Under the pieces are notes generated by a model. It saw only the letters and a program-made list of their open reading frames with translations, had not been told where the DNA came from and searched no databases. A DNA stretch of 18,472 nt from an uncultured Lachnospiraceae bacterium (GTDB taxonomy: Bacteria > Bacillota > Clostridia > Lachnospirales > Lachnospiraceae): the NCBI GenBank assembly GCA_902784025.1, contig CACZTF010000267.1, positions 1-18,472 on the forward strand. Reading direction: 5' to 3'. Positions within the stretch are counted from its first letter, which is position 1; every line of letters starts with the position of its first letter. The translations under genes were made by a program, and so were the position numbers. This document shows positions 6,458 through 14,108 of this stretch, piece by piece.

Positions 6458-6634
6458 CAGATCTGATGATCTGCTGTAGGATGACTGTAGTGCAAATGTT
6501 AAAGCTCACCGGGTTTGCCGAAAGGATCTGATCATAGTGAACTTAACGAAAAAGCCTGTCGGAGCAAGGTTGTCGGAGGACCGGATAATATCCTCCGTGC
6601 CTGATCATGTGAATGATGATTCGGAGTTTTCAGG
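6458..6634 (+). promoter_or_regulatory. Hairpin-rich 5' leader of metY
   Basis: The untranslated stretch before metY holds CAGATC-TGAT-GATCTG (6458-6473), CGGAGGA (6574-6580) pairing with TCCTCCG (6591-6597) across a 10-base loop, and CCTGA (6600-6604) with TCAGG (6630-6634). If transcription starts near 6458, the leader is about 200 bases long. I do not see the conserved core of an S-box (SAM-I) riboswitch or the T-box bulge sequence. The second hairpin has no T-run, so it is not a standard terminator. Confidence 0.35.
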
Positions 6635-6661
6635 AAATGATATACAAAGGAGAATACAGTT

Positions 6662-7945
6662 ATGAGCGGATACAGATTTGAGACATTACAATTACATGTG
6701 GGGCAGGAGCAGGCAGATCCGGCTACGGACGCCCGGGCGGTCCCCATTTACCAGACAGCGGCTTATGTATTCCATGACAGCAAACATGCTGCTGACCGTT
6801 TCGGGCTGGCTGATGCGGGTAATATATACGGAAGGCTGACAAATTCCACCCAGGATGTCCTGGAAAAAAGGCTGGCGGCACTTGAAGGCGGCAGCGCAGC
6901 GCTGGCTTTGTCTTCAGGGGCAGCGGCTATCACATATGCCATACAGGCACTGGCCGCAAACGGGGGTCACATCGTTGCACAAAAGACCATTTACGGGGGG
7001 ACATATAATCTGCTGGACCAAACCCTTCCTATGTACGGTATAAAGACCACATTTGCGGATATTCATGATCTTCATGAGGTGGAAGCTGCCATAACAGAAG
7101 ATACCAGAGGGATCTTCCTGGAGACCCTGGGAAATCCAAACAGTGATATTCCGGACATAGATGCGGTGGCAGAGCTGGCACACAGGTATGGCATACCCGT
7201 GGTAGTTGATAATACATTTGGTACCCCATATCTGATCAGACCCATAGAGCACGGAGCAGATATAGTAGTACACTCTGCCACGAAGTTTATCGGTGGACAT
7301 GGTACCACTCTGGGGGGTATCATAGTAGAATCAGGAAGGTTTAACTGGAAGTCGGGAGGTAAGTTTGCAAATATTGCCGGGCCAAACCCCAGTTATCACG
7401 GTGTTTCATTTTATGATGCCGTGGGACCGGCAGCCTTTGTTACCTATATACGTGCAATCCTTCTCAGGGATATGGGGGCATGCATTTCTCCCTTTAATGC
7501 ATTTCTGCTCCTCCAGGGGGTGGAAACCCTTTCCCTCAGGATGGAGAGACATGTCCAAAACACCAAAAGGATAGTGGAGTTTCTAAGCAGTCACCCTGCT
7601 GTCGGGAAGGTTAACCACCCTTCACTGGCGGAGCATCCTGATAATGAACTGTATAAAAAATACTTTCCGGGCGGCGGAGGCTCCATATTTACATTTGACA
7701 TAAAAGGCGGACAGGATGAGGCCTGGAAGTTTATAGACAGCCTTAAGATATTTTCATTGCTGGCAAATGTGGCGGATGTGAAGAGTCTGGTGATACACCC
7801 GGCTTCTACCACCCACTCCCAGCTTTCAAAAGAAGAACTGCAGGCTCTCGGGATAAAGCCAAATACCATAAGATTGTCTGTCGGCACAGAGCATATTGAC
7901 GATCTAATAAATGATATCAGAGTTGCACTTGAACAAGTGTTATAA
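6662..7945 (+). CDS. metY: O-acetylhomoserine sulfhydrylase (aminocarboxypropyltransferase)
   Basis: A 427-residue PLP enzyme of the Cys/Met metabolism family. It condenses O-acetylhomoserine with sulfide to homocysteine for methionine synthesis and may also use O-acetylserine. Signatures: FETLQLHVGQEQADPATDAR with VPIYQTAAYVF at the N-terminus, YGRLTNSTQDVLEKRLAALEG, ETLGNPNSDIPDI, VVDNTFGTPYLIRPIEHGAD, and SATKFIGGHGTTLGG with the PLP-binding Lys208. Length is normal for MetY and longer than cystathionine gamma-synthases. AAAGGAG lies 8 bases before ATG 6662. It is 43 bases upstream of cysK in the same direction, and the pair channels sulfide into homocysteine and cysteine. The gene end contains the palindrome CACTTGAACAAGTG (7926-7939). 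Confidence 0.95.
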   Translation: MSGYRFETLQLHVGQEQADPATDARAVPIYQTAAYVFHDSKHAADRFGLADAGNIYGRLTNSTQDVLEKRLAALEGGSAALALSSGAAAITYAIQALAANGGHIVAQKTIYGGTYNLLDQTLPMYGIKTTFADIHDLHEVEAAITEDTRGIFLETLGNPNSDIPDIDAVAELAHRYGIPVVVDNTFGTPYLIRPIEHGADIVVHSATKFIGGHGTTLGGIIVESGRFNWKSGGKFANIAGPNPSYHGVSFYDAVGPAAFVTYIRAILLRDMGACISPFNAFLLLQGVETLSLRMERHVQNTKRIVEFLSSHPAVGKVNHPSLAEHPDNELYKKYFPGGGGSIFTFDIKGGQDEAWKFIDSLKIFSLLANVADVKSLVIHPASTTHSQLSKEELQALGIKPNTIRLSVGTEHIDDLINDIRVALEQVL

Positions 7946-7988
7946 TGAGGATTAATAAAACATCTATATTAAAAGGAAGGTGGAGATC

Positions 7989-8921
7989 ATGTCTGACATA
8001 TACAAAGGAACATTGGGGCTTATCGGTAACACTCCTCTTGTGGAGCTTGTGAATATAGAGAAGGAGCTGGGTCTTGAGGCTGCGATCCTGGTTAAACTGG
8101 AGTATCTTAATCCGGCAGGAAGCGTAAAGGACCGTATTGCAAAAGCTATGATAGAGGATGCGGAGGAGAAAGGGCTATTGAAGGAAGGTTCTGTCATCAT
8201 CGAGCCCACCTCGGGCAATACCGGTATAGGACTTGCGGCTATCTGTGCGGCTAAAGGGTATAGGATCATCCTGACAATGCCTGAGACCATGAGTGTTGAG
8301 AGAAGAAATATCCTTAAGGCTTACGGGGCCGAGATAGTGCTGACGGACGGGTCAAAGGGAATGAAAGGTGCCATTGAAAAGGCGGATGAGCTTGCAAAAG
8401 AGATAGATGACAGCTTTATTCCTGGTCAGTTCGTTAATCCTGCCAACCCTGCAGTTCACAGGAAGACTACAGGTCCGGAGATATGGAAGGATACTGACGG
8501 TAATGTGGATATTTTTATTGCGGGTGTGGGTACCGGCGGGACACTGACAGGAGTGGGGGAGTATTTAAAAGAGCAGAATCCTGATATCAGGGTGGTGGCG
8601 CTTGAGCCTGAGGACTCTCCTGTGCTTTCAGAGGGGAAGGCCGGTCCGCACAAGATACAGGGGATAGGTGCGGGTTTTGTACCGGAGGTACTGAATACGG
8701 AAGTCTTTGATGAGATTTATAAGGCATCTGCAGATGAAGCGTTTGAAACTGCTAAGCTATTGGCAAAAAAAGAAGGTATATCCGTAGGAATTTCATCTGG
8801 AGCGGCCCTTTCAGGAGCTATATGTCTGGCCAAAAGGCCTGAAAACAAAGGGAAGGTCATTGTTGCCCTGTTGCCTGACAGCGGCGACAGGTATTATTCA
8901 ACAGCACTTTTTACAGAATGA
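7989..8921 (+). CDS. cysK: Cysteine synthase A (O-acetylserine sulfhydrylase)
   Basis: A 310-residue PLP enzyme that makes L-cysteine from O-acetylserine and sulfide in the cytosol. Motifs: IGNTPLVEL, NPAGSVKDR with PLP Lys47, the substrate loop PTSGNTGIGLA, the PLP-phosphate loop GVGTGGTLTGVG, KIQGIGAGF and GISSGAAL near the C-terminus. I choose ATG 7989 (protein begins MSDIYKGTLGLIGNTP), with AAGGTGGAG directly upstream; a GTG at 7980 lies within that ribosome binding site. It is probably cotranscribed with metY. No terminator is visible in the 44 bases before the next gene, so read-through into the HEPN-like gene is possible. Confidence 0.95.
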   Translation: MSDIYKGTLGLIGNTPLVELVNIEKELGLEAAILVKLEYLNPAGSVKDRIAKAMIEDAEEKGLLKEGSVIIEPTSGNTGIGLAAICAAKGYRIILTMPETMSVERRNILKAYGAEIVLTDGSKGMKGAIEKADELAKEIDDSFIPGQFVNPANPAVHRKTTGPEIWKDTDGNVDIFIAGVGTGGTLTGVGEYLKEQNPDIRVVALEPEDSPVLSEGKAGPHKIQGIGAGFVPEVLNTEVFDEIYKASADEAFETAKLLAKKEGISVGISSGAALSGAICLAKRPENKGKVIVALLPDSGDRYYSTALFTE

Positions 8922-8965
8922 GCAATGGTTAGGTTCGCTGTCTGATATCTTGAAGGAATAATGAT

Positions 8966-10636
8966 ATGAAACTGCAGGAAAGCGATATGCTCCAGGCGGG
9001 AAAGTATTTGCTTTCCTGTTTTATGGGAGCCATAGACAAGGGTATGGGCGCAAAGTACGGTCCTGAATGGTTTGAGGTGTTCAAATCACATGAGGCGGAA
9101 GAGAATATACCCATACTTACAAATGAGAAATGTTTAGAGGACTTTGACCTTCAGGCATGTCTGAAGTTTTTTAAATTCCGTTCGGAGTACCGGGATGCGG
9201 TGTTGTCGCATTTCGGATTTTACGATCTGGGAACTGATGCGGAAAAAAAGGAAAGACGCAATACATTTACACAGGCAGTAACCCGTCTGATGGAGAATTA
9301 CCGAAACAAGTATATGCACCTTTCTGCCGGCGCAGCAGAGGTGGAATGGAGTACAAACCTTGGAGATACAACCTACGGCATCGCAGAAGCTATCGGAGAC
9401 ATGAAAGAGGTATCCAAATATTTTCTTACAGTCAGGGATCCTTCGGGTGTACCGTATTACGACAGGATCTGTGAATGTGAAGCGCGTTATGAAGATGATA
9501 AAAATATAAGAATGTACAGTATTACCGATGAGATGTCGGTAAGATTCTTTAAGGGTTACACAACAGATGATTTTATCAGAGCCTGCAACGAGTTGAATAT
9601 TCCTGTTGAAAATGGCGATGGCGGGGATTTTTATTTTTACACAAGAGATCACGATAATGACTTAAATCATCTGAAAAGGCAAATGTCACTAAACCGGGAA
9701 GCAAATACCGGAGGACACAGAAAGAGTGCGCTTATTACGGGGTTAAGTGTAGCAGGTGCGGCCATTATTGCAGGACTTTTGATATTTTCATTTGCAGGAA
9801 AGTTAAATAACAGCAGTGTAACAGGGGTTAGCGTTAAGGAATTTCAGCCATCTTCATTCAAGGCGGGCGATATAGATCCGGAGGAGGCAGAAAAACTCGT
9901 ACTTTCCATGAAAGAAGCAGCAGACAGTATGTCTTTTGATGAGTATAAACATTTCTACACTTTAAAATACAGGGATGATGGAAATCTGGATGATTACATT
10001 GAAAATGAACAAAAATGGCTGAAGGGAGTGAATGAGTGCGAAAGCTGTTTATTTGTTCCGGTCGTGAGCGATGAAAACATGCTGGGAGCATCAGTAATAT
10101 TCTACGGTAAACATGGGGATCCGGAATACAAAAAAGCGCGTCTTTTTACATTTGCAAATGAAGACGGAAACTTAAAGAACGCATTGGAAAAGATCGCTGC
10201 CATAAGCAGGTATACCGGGGATTATCCTGACGGTTTTAACAGTGCAGCGACTGAAAAAAGGAATACTTACATAGCTGATGAGGCCGATCGTTCTTTTAAA
10301 GATACTTCAGCTGTGTTAAACGGAGTGGAATTGTCAGAGTGTATTCTTGCCTGGGCTGAGCCTGATGGCTCCGTGTCTCTGCTGATAAGACTGGCAAACG
10401 GAATGTCCGGGGAAAAAGAGTATAGTTCTGTTCATGTAAATATATCGGCAGGCGTTGACAGTTCTTCCGGCAACATCATTCTGTACGATGGGGATGCGGA
10501 TCTTAGGAAGAACGGAAAGCCGTTTGTTCTTGAAGCAGGCAGTGGAGCAGATTATATCATAAACATAAAAAAAGATTCACTGGCTAAAGGGGCAGCAGAA
10601 TGTGATTGGGGAGAGCTTAAGGTGACTGTTGAATGA
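8966..10636 (+). CDS. Membrane-anchored protein with N-terminal HEPN-like domain
   Basis: A 556-residue protein. Residues 1-130 are helical, with YGPEWFEVFK (31-40), an aromatic/acidic middle, and R113-N-K-Y-M-H118, which matches the Rx4H motif (Arg followed by Asn) of HEPN domains. The layout is closest to the Swt1-type HEPN group. HEPN proteins are often RNases in RNA-processing or defence systems, but some only bind nucleotides or RNA. A second soluble region (about 140-240, ending DFYFYTRD) precedes a single membrane helix (255-277, flanked by HRK), so the HEPN part should be cytosolic and the roughly 280-residue C-terminal part, of unknown fold, outside. The start is ATG 8966 with AAGGA upstream. 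It follows cysK by 44 bases but has nothing obvious to do with sulfur, and WYL regulators follow. The HEPN call is from motif reading only. Confidence 0.6.
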   Translation: MKLQESDMLQAGKYLLSCFMGAIDKGMGAKYGPEWFEVFKSHEAEENIPILTNEKCLEDFDLQACLKFFKFRSEYRDAVLSHFGFYDLGTDAEKKERRNTFTQAVTRLMENYRNKYMHLSAGAAEVEWSTNLGDTTYGIAEAIGDMKEVSKYFLTVRDPSGVPYYDRICECEARYEDDKNIRMYSITDEMSVRFFKGYTTDDFIRACNELNIPVENGDGGDFYFYTRDHDNDLNHLKRQMSLNREANTGGHRKSALITGLSVAGAAIIAGLLIFSFAGKLNNSSVTGVSVKEFQPSSFKAGDIDPEEAEKLVLSMKEAADSMSFDEYKHFYTLKYRDDGNLDDYIENEQKWLKGVNECESCLFVPVVSDENMLGASVIFYGKHGDPEYKKARLFTFANEDGNLKNALEKIAAISRYTGDYPDGFNSAATEKRNTYIADEADRSFKDTSAVLNGVELSECILAWAEPDGSVSLLIRLANGMSGEKEYSSVHVNISAGVDSSSGNIILYDGDADLRKNGKPFVLEAGSGADYIINIKKDSLAKGAAECDWGELKVTVE

Positions 10637-10714
10637 GACAAAGGATGGTTATCTCTCTTACGATAATTCTTCATCATAAATATGGTATTTATATGCAATA
10701 TGTATGAGTAAATG

Positions 10715-10743
10715 TTTATCGACTGAGTGAATTGTGATAAAAT
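10715..10743 (+). promoter_or_regulatory. Promoter for the WYL regulator pair
   Basis: TTTATC (10715-10720), a 17-base spacer and TAAAAT (10738-10743) preceded by TGA give a -35 and an extended -10. The predicted transcript starts near 10750, about 50 bases before the ATG at 10799. An AT-rich inverted repeat (ATAAATA-TGG-TATTTAT) lies about 30 bases upstream of the -35. Confidence 0.5.
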
Positions 10744-10798
10744 GTAGCAATAATAAGGATCATCACATTTAATCATAAGGATAGCAGAAAGTATCGTC

Positions 10799-12136
10799 AT
10801 GTCAGCAGCGGAGAGGATCAGGGACAGAAAAAAACTAATAATAGAAATGCTTACCCGGGCACGGGGAAACAGGGTTTTAGGCGGGGATATCAGAAATAAG
10901 ATCAGAGAGAGTCTTGGAAAGGACGTATCCAAGGCTACTTTGAGTTCGGATATAAAAGCTCTTGTAAATGAAGGCTATGAGATAATATCCGGCACTGAAG
11001 GTTACAGGCTCCTTAACCCGGAATATGACCCGAAAAGATCCGAAAGAGCAGTTTTTGAGTCTGTCACGGCAGATATCCTTGCACGGTGGCTTATCATGGT
11101 AATCCTGTCAGAGGGGTATGACAGGTATATGAGTGCGCAGGAAATAATGTGCAGATATCGGGAGATGACTGATTCCATAAGTCTGAGCAAACTTAAGGAA
11201 CATTTATCTGTTTTGGAGAGCCTGCAATATATCAGCCGTCATACAAGACAGGAGGCCTGGGAGGCAGGGCAGACATTCCGGAATGTACCGGGAGATGGAG
11301 ACAACAAGGCGTTTTACCATATATGCAACAACGCCCCTGTCATATCATTTATTGACAGAGAGGCGGTAATGGATTTTAATGCATATTTCCATGACGGCGG
11401 ATACGCCGGAGAGCTTGAGAGTATCCTGAAAAAAATAAATGATAAGATAGCGGCAGTGAGTACGGAAATATATACCGAAGGCTCCGGTGCATACAGAAGT
11501 ACCGGAAAAAGAAATGATATACCCCGGGATATGCTTGATAAGCTGAACAAGATACTGGGAATGCCGTTCAGAAAAAATGCGCTGGAAATAAAATACCGGG
11601 AAAAGGAAGGGGTAAGAGATCATCTTTTCAAGACTGCCCTGATCATATTCAATGTGGAGACCAACGGATTTTACCTTTTGGGTGAGACAAGGCGCAGGGG
11701 AAGATGGCTCAGAAAAAATCTCAGGCTGAGTGAAGTGACAGACATTTCTGCCGATGTAAGCATCCGCAATGATATATATGAGAGCAGAAAATACAGGGAG
11801 ATCTTTAACAAAATGTGGTCTTCCGCTCCGGATGAACCGGCAGATGTGGAGGTAATATTTGAAGAAACTCCTGAGATACTCGAAAAGATAAAAGTACTCA
11901 GAAAGGCAAGAAAAGATACTGCAATTATTTCATTTACAAAGGATGTTGACGGAACAGGCCTGATAAGATACAGGGACAGGATCATGGGAACCCATGATTT
12001 TTTGAGATCTGTGAGGAGTCTGGGGGATGCGGCTGTAATTATAAAGCCTGAAAAGAGCAGGGCGCATCTCATCACCAGAACAAGGGAGATGCTGGAGGGT
12101 TACAGGAAGATACTTGAAGCAGGGGAAAAACAATAA
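10799..12136 (+). CDS. WYL-domain transcriptional regulator (first of a tandem pair)
   Basis: A 445-residue DNA-binding regulator. Residues 8-70 form a winged helix-turn-helix of the HTH_11 type (RKKLIIEMLTRARGNRVLGG ... TLSSDIKALVNEGYEI), and 93-147 look like a second helical or winged-helix segment. Residues 258-320 form the WYL-like beta domain, with FYLLGE (291-296) in place of the eponymous W-Y-L and a run of basic residues (RRRGRWLRKNLRLSEV), presumably the ligand-binding face. The C-terminal WCX-type domain (348-440) ends with FLRSVRSLGDAAVIIKP, a close match to the usual end of WYL regulators. Such proteins sense nucleic acid or nucleotide ligands and often control defence or DNA-damage genes. 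Its stop is one base before the ATG of the second WYL gene, so both are on one transcript. Confidence 0.82.
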   Translation: MSAAERIRDRKKLIIEMLTRARGNRVLGGDIRNKIRESLGKDVSKATLSSDIKALVNEGYEIISGTEGYRLLNPEYDPKRSERAVFESVTADILARWLIMVILSEGYDRYMSAQEIMCRYREMTDSISLSKLKEHLSVLESLQYISRHTRQEAWEAGQTFRNVPGDGDNKAFYHICNNAPVISFIDREAVMDFNAYFHDGGYAGELESILKKINDKIAAVSTEIYTEGSGAYRSTGKRNDIPRDMLDKLNKILGMPFRKNALEIKYREKEGVRDHLFKTALIIFNVETNGFYLLGETRRRGRWLRKNLRLSEVTDISADVSIRNDIYESRKYREIFNKMWSSAPDEPADVEVIFEETPEILEKIKVLRKARKDTAIISFTKDVDGTGLIRYRDRIMGTHDFLRSVRSLGDAAVIIKPEKSRAHLITRTREMLEGYRKILEAGEKQ

Positions 12137-12137
12137 G

Positions 12138-13193
12138 ATGTTTGACAACATGAACGCATATAACAGACTTTCGGAGTTGATGGCGCTTCTTATGTCAGAA
12201 CGCTTTTCGGAAGGGATTTCAATAAACGGGATAAGTTCGGTGCTGAAAGTTCCCCCGGAGATCATTACCGGGGATGTTCTTACTTTGCTTGGGGACAGTC
12301 ACATAAGGGGCAGTCTTGTTATACCGGAGGGAAAGGATATCCGGGCTTGGAAAAACTCTCTGAAAAAAGGTGATACTTCGGCTTTGGATATGCATATCCG
12401 TATAGATCCTGATCTTTTTCTGACTGATGGTGCGGGGGATACGGTTCCGGTAAATCTTTCGTCCTTTGAGAAAAATGTATTTGCGAGGGCTGCCAACGCT
12501 TCTCACATTTCTGATCCTGTGTGGATAAAAGAGCCGGTCTTTGCGGGAACAGGAGAAACACCGGGGATAATAGGGCCTATCCAGATAGCAATAGAGCAGG
12601 GGCATCCTGTGTCGTTTGCATATATTACGGGGAATGAGCGGGATAAGTATGAAGGATTTATTCCCCGGAGTATTTACCTTGATCTGCATGATAAAAGCAA
12701 GTATCTGGCAGGGAAATGTGACGGCACCGGACTTATGCTGAAGCGGATAGACCGCATAAGGGAACTTAAGGTACATGGTGATGAAAATGTACCACCTATA
12801 GAGGAAAGAGAACTTGATCTGCTGGATTATATATGGGGCGTTGACATTGAACCGGGTGAGAAATGGGATGATAAAGACAGAGCCGGAGGAAATGATAGTT
12901 CTCCTGAGCCTGTCGAAGGGTATAGGATCAGGCATGTTAAGATAAAGATATACAAAGAAACCGGTAATATATACGAAAAGATAAAAACAGAGACCAACGG
13001 GCGACGCTTCGGTAAACTCTACGATGATCCGGAGGAAGAGAAAGTTGCATATTACGAGGATGACGTATGCGGAATGGGATCATTTAAAAGATGGCTGCTG
13101 GGTTACGGAGCATCGGTAATGGTGTTGGAGCCTTATGAGCTGGCGGAAGATATTTACAGGATATTGCAAAGAAGGCTGGAGAGGTATGAGTGA
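12138..13193 (+). CDS. WYL-domain protein (second of a tandem pair)
   Basis: A 351-residue relative of its upstream neighbour, divergent in sequence. The N-terminal helical region (5-60, NRLSELMALLMSERFSEGIS) suggests a weak winged helix. Residues 150-212 are a WYL domain (AIEQGHPVSFAYITG, FIPRSIYLDL, KYLAGK, LKRIDRIRELKV). The end (313-350: MGSFKRWLLGYGASVMVLEP then a basic helix) is the WCX module. The start is ATG 12138, one base after the upstream TAA; AGGGG lies about 12 bases upstream, which is long, so ATG 12150 is possible. Tandem WYL genes may encode a hetero-oligomeric regulator. A terminator overlaps its stop codon. Confidence 0.82.
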   Translation: MFDNMNAYNRLSELMALLMSERFSEGISINGISSVLKVPPEIITGDVLTLLGDSHIRGSLVIPEGKDIRAWKNSLKKGDTSALDMHIRIDPDLFLTDGAGDTVPVNLSSFEKNVFARAANASHISDPVWIKEPVFAGTGETPGIIGPIQIAIEQGHPVSFAYITGNERDKYEGFIPRSIYLDLHDKSKYLAGKCDGTGLMLKRIDRIRELKVHGDENVPPIEERELDLLDYIWGVDIEPGEKWDDKDRAGGNDSSPEPVEGYRIRHVKIKIYKETGNIYEKIKTETNGRRFGKLYDDPEEEKVAYYEDDVCGMGSFKRWLLGYGASVMVLEPYELAEDIYRILQRRLERYE

Positions 13194-13222
13194 GACAGGG
13201 TACGGATCTCTGTCTTATTTTT
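13193..13222 (+). terminator. Rho-independent terminator after the WYL pair
   Basis: AGACAG (13193-13198) pairs with CTGTCT (13210-13215) around an 11-base loop and is followed by TATTTTTTT. The stem begins on the last base of the WYL stop codon. It is short but has a good T-run and probably ends the two-gene transcript. Confidence 0.6.
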
Positions 13223-13304
13223 TTGTTCTAAGGTGTTCAGTTTTTGTGATTTGCAGCCGTGGTATCATATGGTCAGAGGAGGAAATTCATCAAAGGAAAG
13301 GAAG

Positions 13305-13628
13305 ATGATCTATTTGAAAAGAATCAGAACAGCAAAGGAACTAATGCAATTTATAAACGGTACATCAGAGGATGAGGATTACTTTTTTGAGATCACGGAT
13401 GCACTGTTTAACTTAAAGCTCAAAGAGTTTTTCAAAAACAGGGAAGAAGACATGATCCGGCATTTCCGCAAAAAAGTTCCGGAGCATATAAAAGATAAAG
13501 ACAATAAAGCTTTCATGCAAATGTGTTTCGGAAATGCCCTGCTTGAGGCAGACAGCGCAGGTGAGATAAAGGGAGACTGCCTGGCAACTTTTTTTCTGCT
13601 AATGCAGGGATCAGATATAAAAGAATAA
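13305..13628 (+). CDS. Small helical protein of unknown function (107 aa)
   Basis: I recognise no family. The product is charged and predicted mostly helical (MIYLKRIRTAKELMQFINGT, then a YFFEITDALFNLKLKEFF helix and a basic HFRKKVPEHIKDK stretch), with no signal peptide or membrane segment. ATG 13305 follows AAAGGAAAGG closely and is preferred; the frame extends upstream to a GTG at 13233 and an ATG at 13269, but these lack good ribosome binding sites. A separate GGAGG lies at 13278-13282, too far from 13305 to be its own site. The gene is the first after the WYL terminator and heads a run of same-direction genes leading to the VirD4-like ATPase, so it may be an accessory to that ATPase (inference). 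Confidence 0.6.
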   Translation: MIYLKRIRTAKELMQFINGTSEDEDYFFEITDALFNLKLKEFFKNREEDMIRHFRKKVPEHIKDKDNKAFMQMCFGNALLEADSAGEIKGDCLATFFLLMQGSDIKE

Positions 13629-13709
13629 AAACCATAGCATTTCATCCTGAGGATCACAAAGAAAACACTAAATCCTTTGAAAAAAAGATACCGCATTAAA
13701 AAGAGAAAA

Positions 13710-14084
13710 ATGATCATGAAAGATAAAGATAAAATAAATGAACTGATAAAAAAGTGTTATGAATTGCCATCCCCTGTTTTAAGGGAATATCTTCTCCTGC
13801 CGGCAAATGCTTTTTTCAGGCATTATATAAAATATGCCGAAAAATATCTGGGGAAAAAAGAAGCGGACAGATACAGGACATTCACGCAAAAGATCAATAC
13901 TGCATTTTCACCGTTCCCGGCAGATAAGGAAGATAGTGACAACCCATATATTAAGGATATTGTGACTATGGGGCTGAAAAAAAGAGATGAAAGGATGTCG
14001 GAGGCAATCCTGTATGCTGTATTTATTTATCCGTTCAGGATCATCAGTAAGAAAAAAGCTGAAAATCCTGAAAATATCATTTAG
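13710..14084 (+). CDS. Small helical protein of unknown function (124 aa)
   Basis: No recognised family. The product is basic at the start (MIMKDKDKINELIKKCYELP), has a central LREYLLLPANAFFRHYIKYA segment and ends with an AILYAVFIYPF hydrophobic stretch followed by lysines; the latter is too short to be a confident membrane helix. ATG 13710 and ATG 13716 compete, with AAGAGA 3 to 9 bases upstream. It ends 24 bases before the VirD4-like start, so the two are probably cotranscribed. Similar in size and character to the preceding small gene, but I see no clear homology between them. Confidence 0.6.
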   Translation: MIMKDKDKINELIKKCYELPSPVLREYLLLPANAFFRHYIKYAEKYLGKKEADRYRTFTQKINTAFSPFPADKEDSDNPYIKDIVTMGLKKRDERMSEAILYAVFIYPFRIISKKKAENPENII

Positions 14085-14108
14085 GACTGTATGAAACGAG
14101 GAATCAAT

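Noticed and set aside
6410..6661. SAM (S-box) riboswitch or T-box upstream of metY
   Set aside because: The position is right for a sulfur operon, but I could not find the conserved core sequences of either; only unassigned hairpins are present.
6914..7323. Minus-strand open frames within metY
   Set aside because: They overlap a strongly conserved PLP enzyme on the other strand and resemble no protein.
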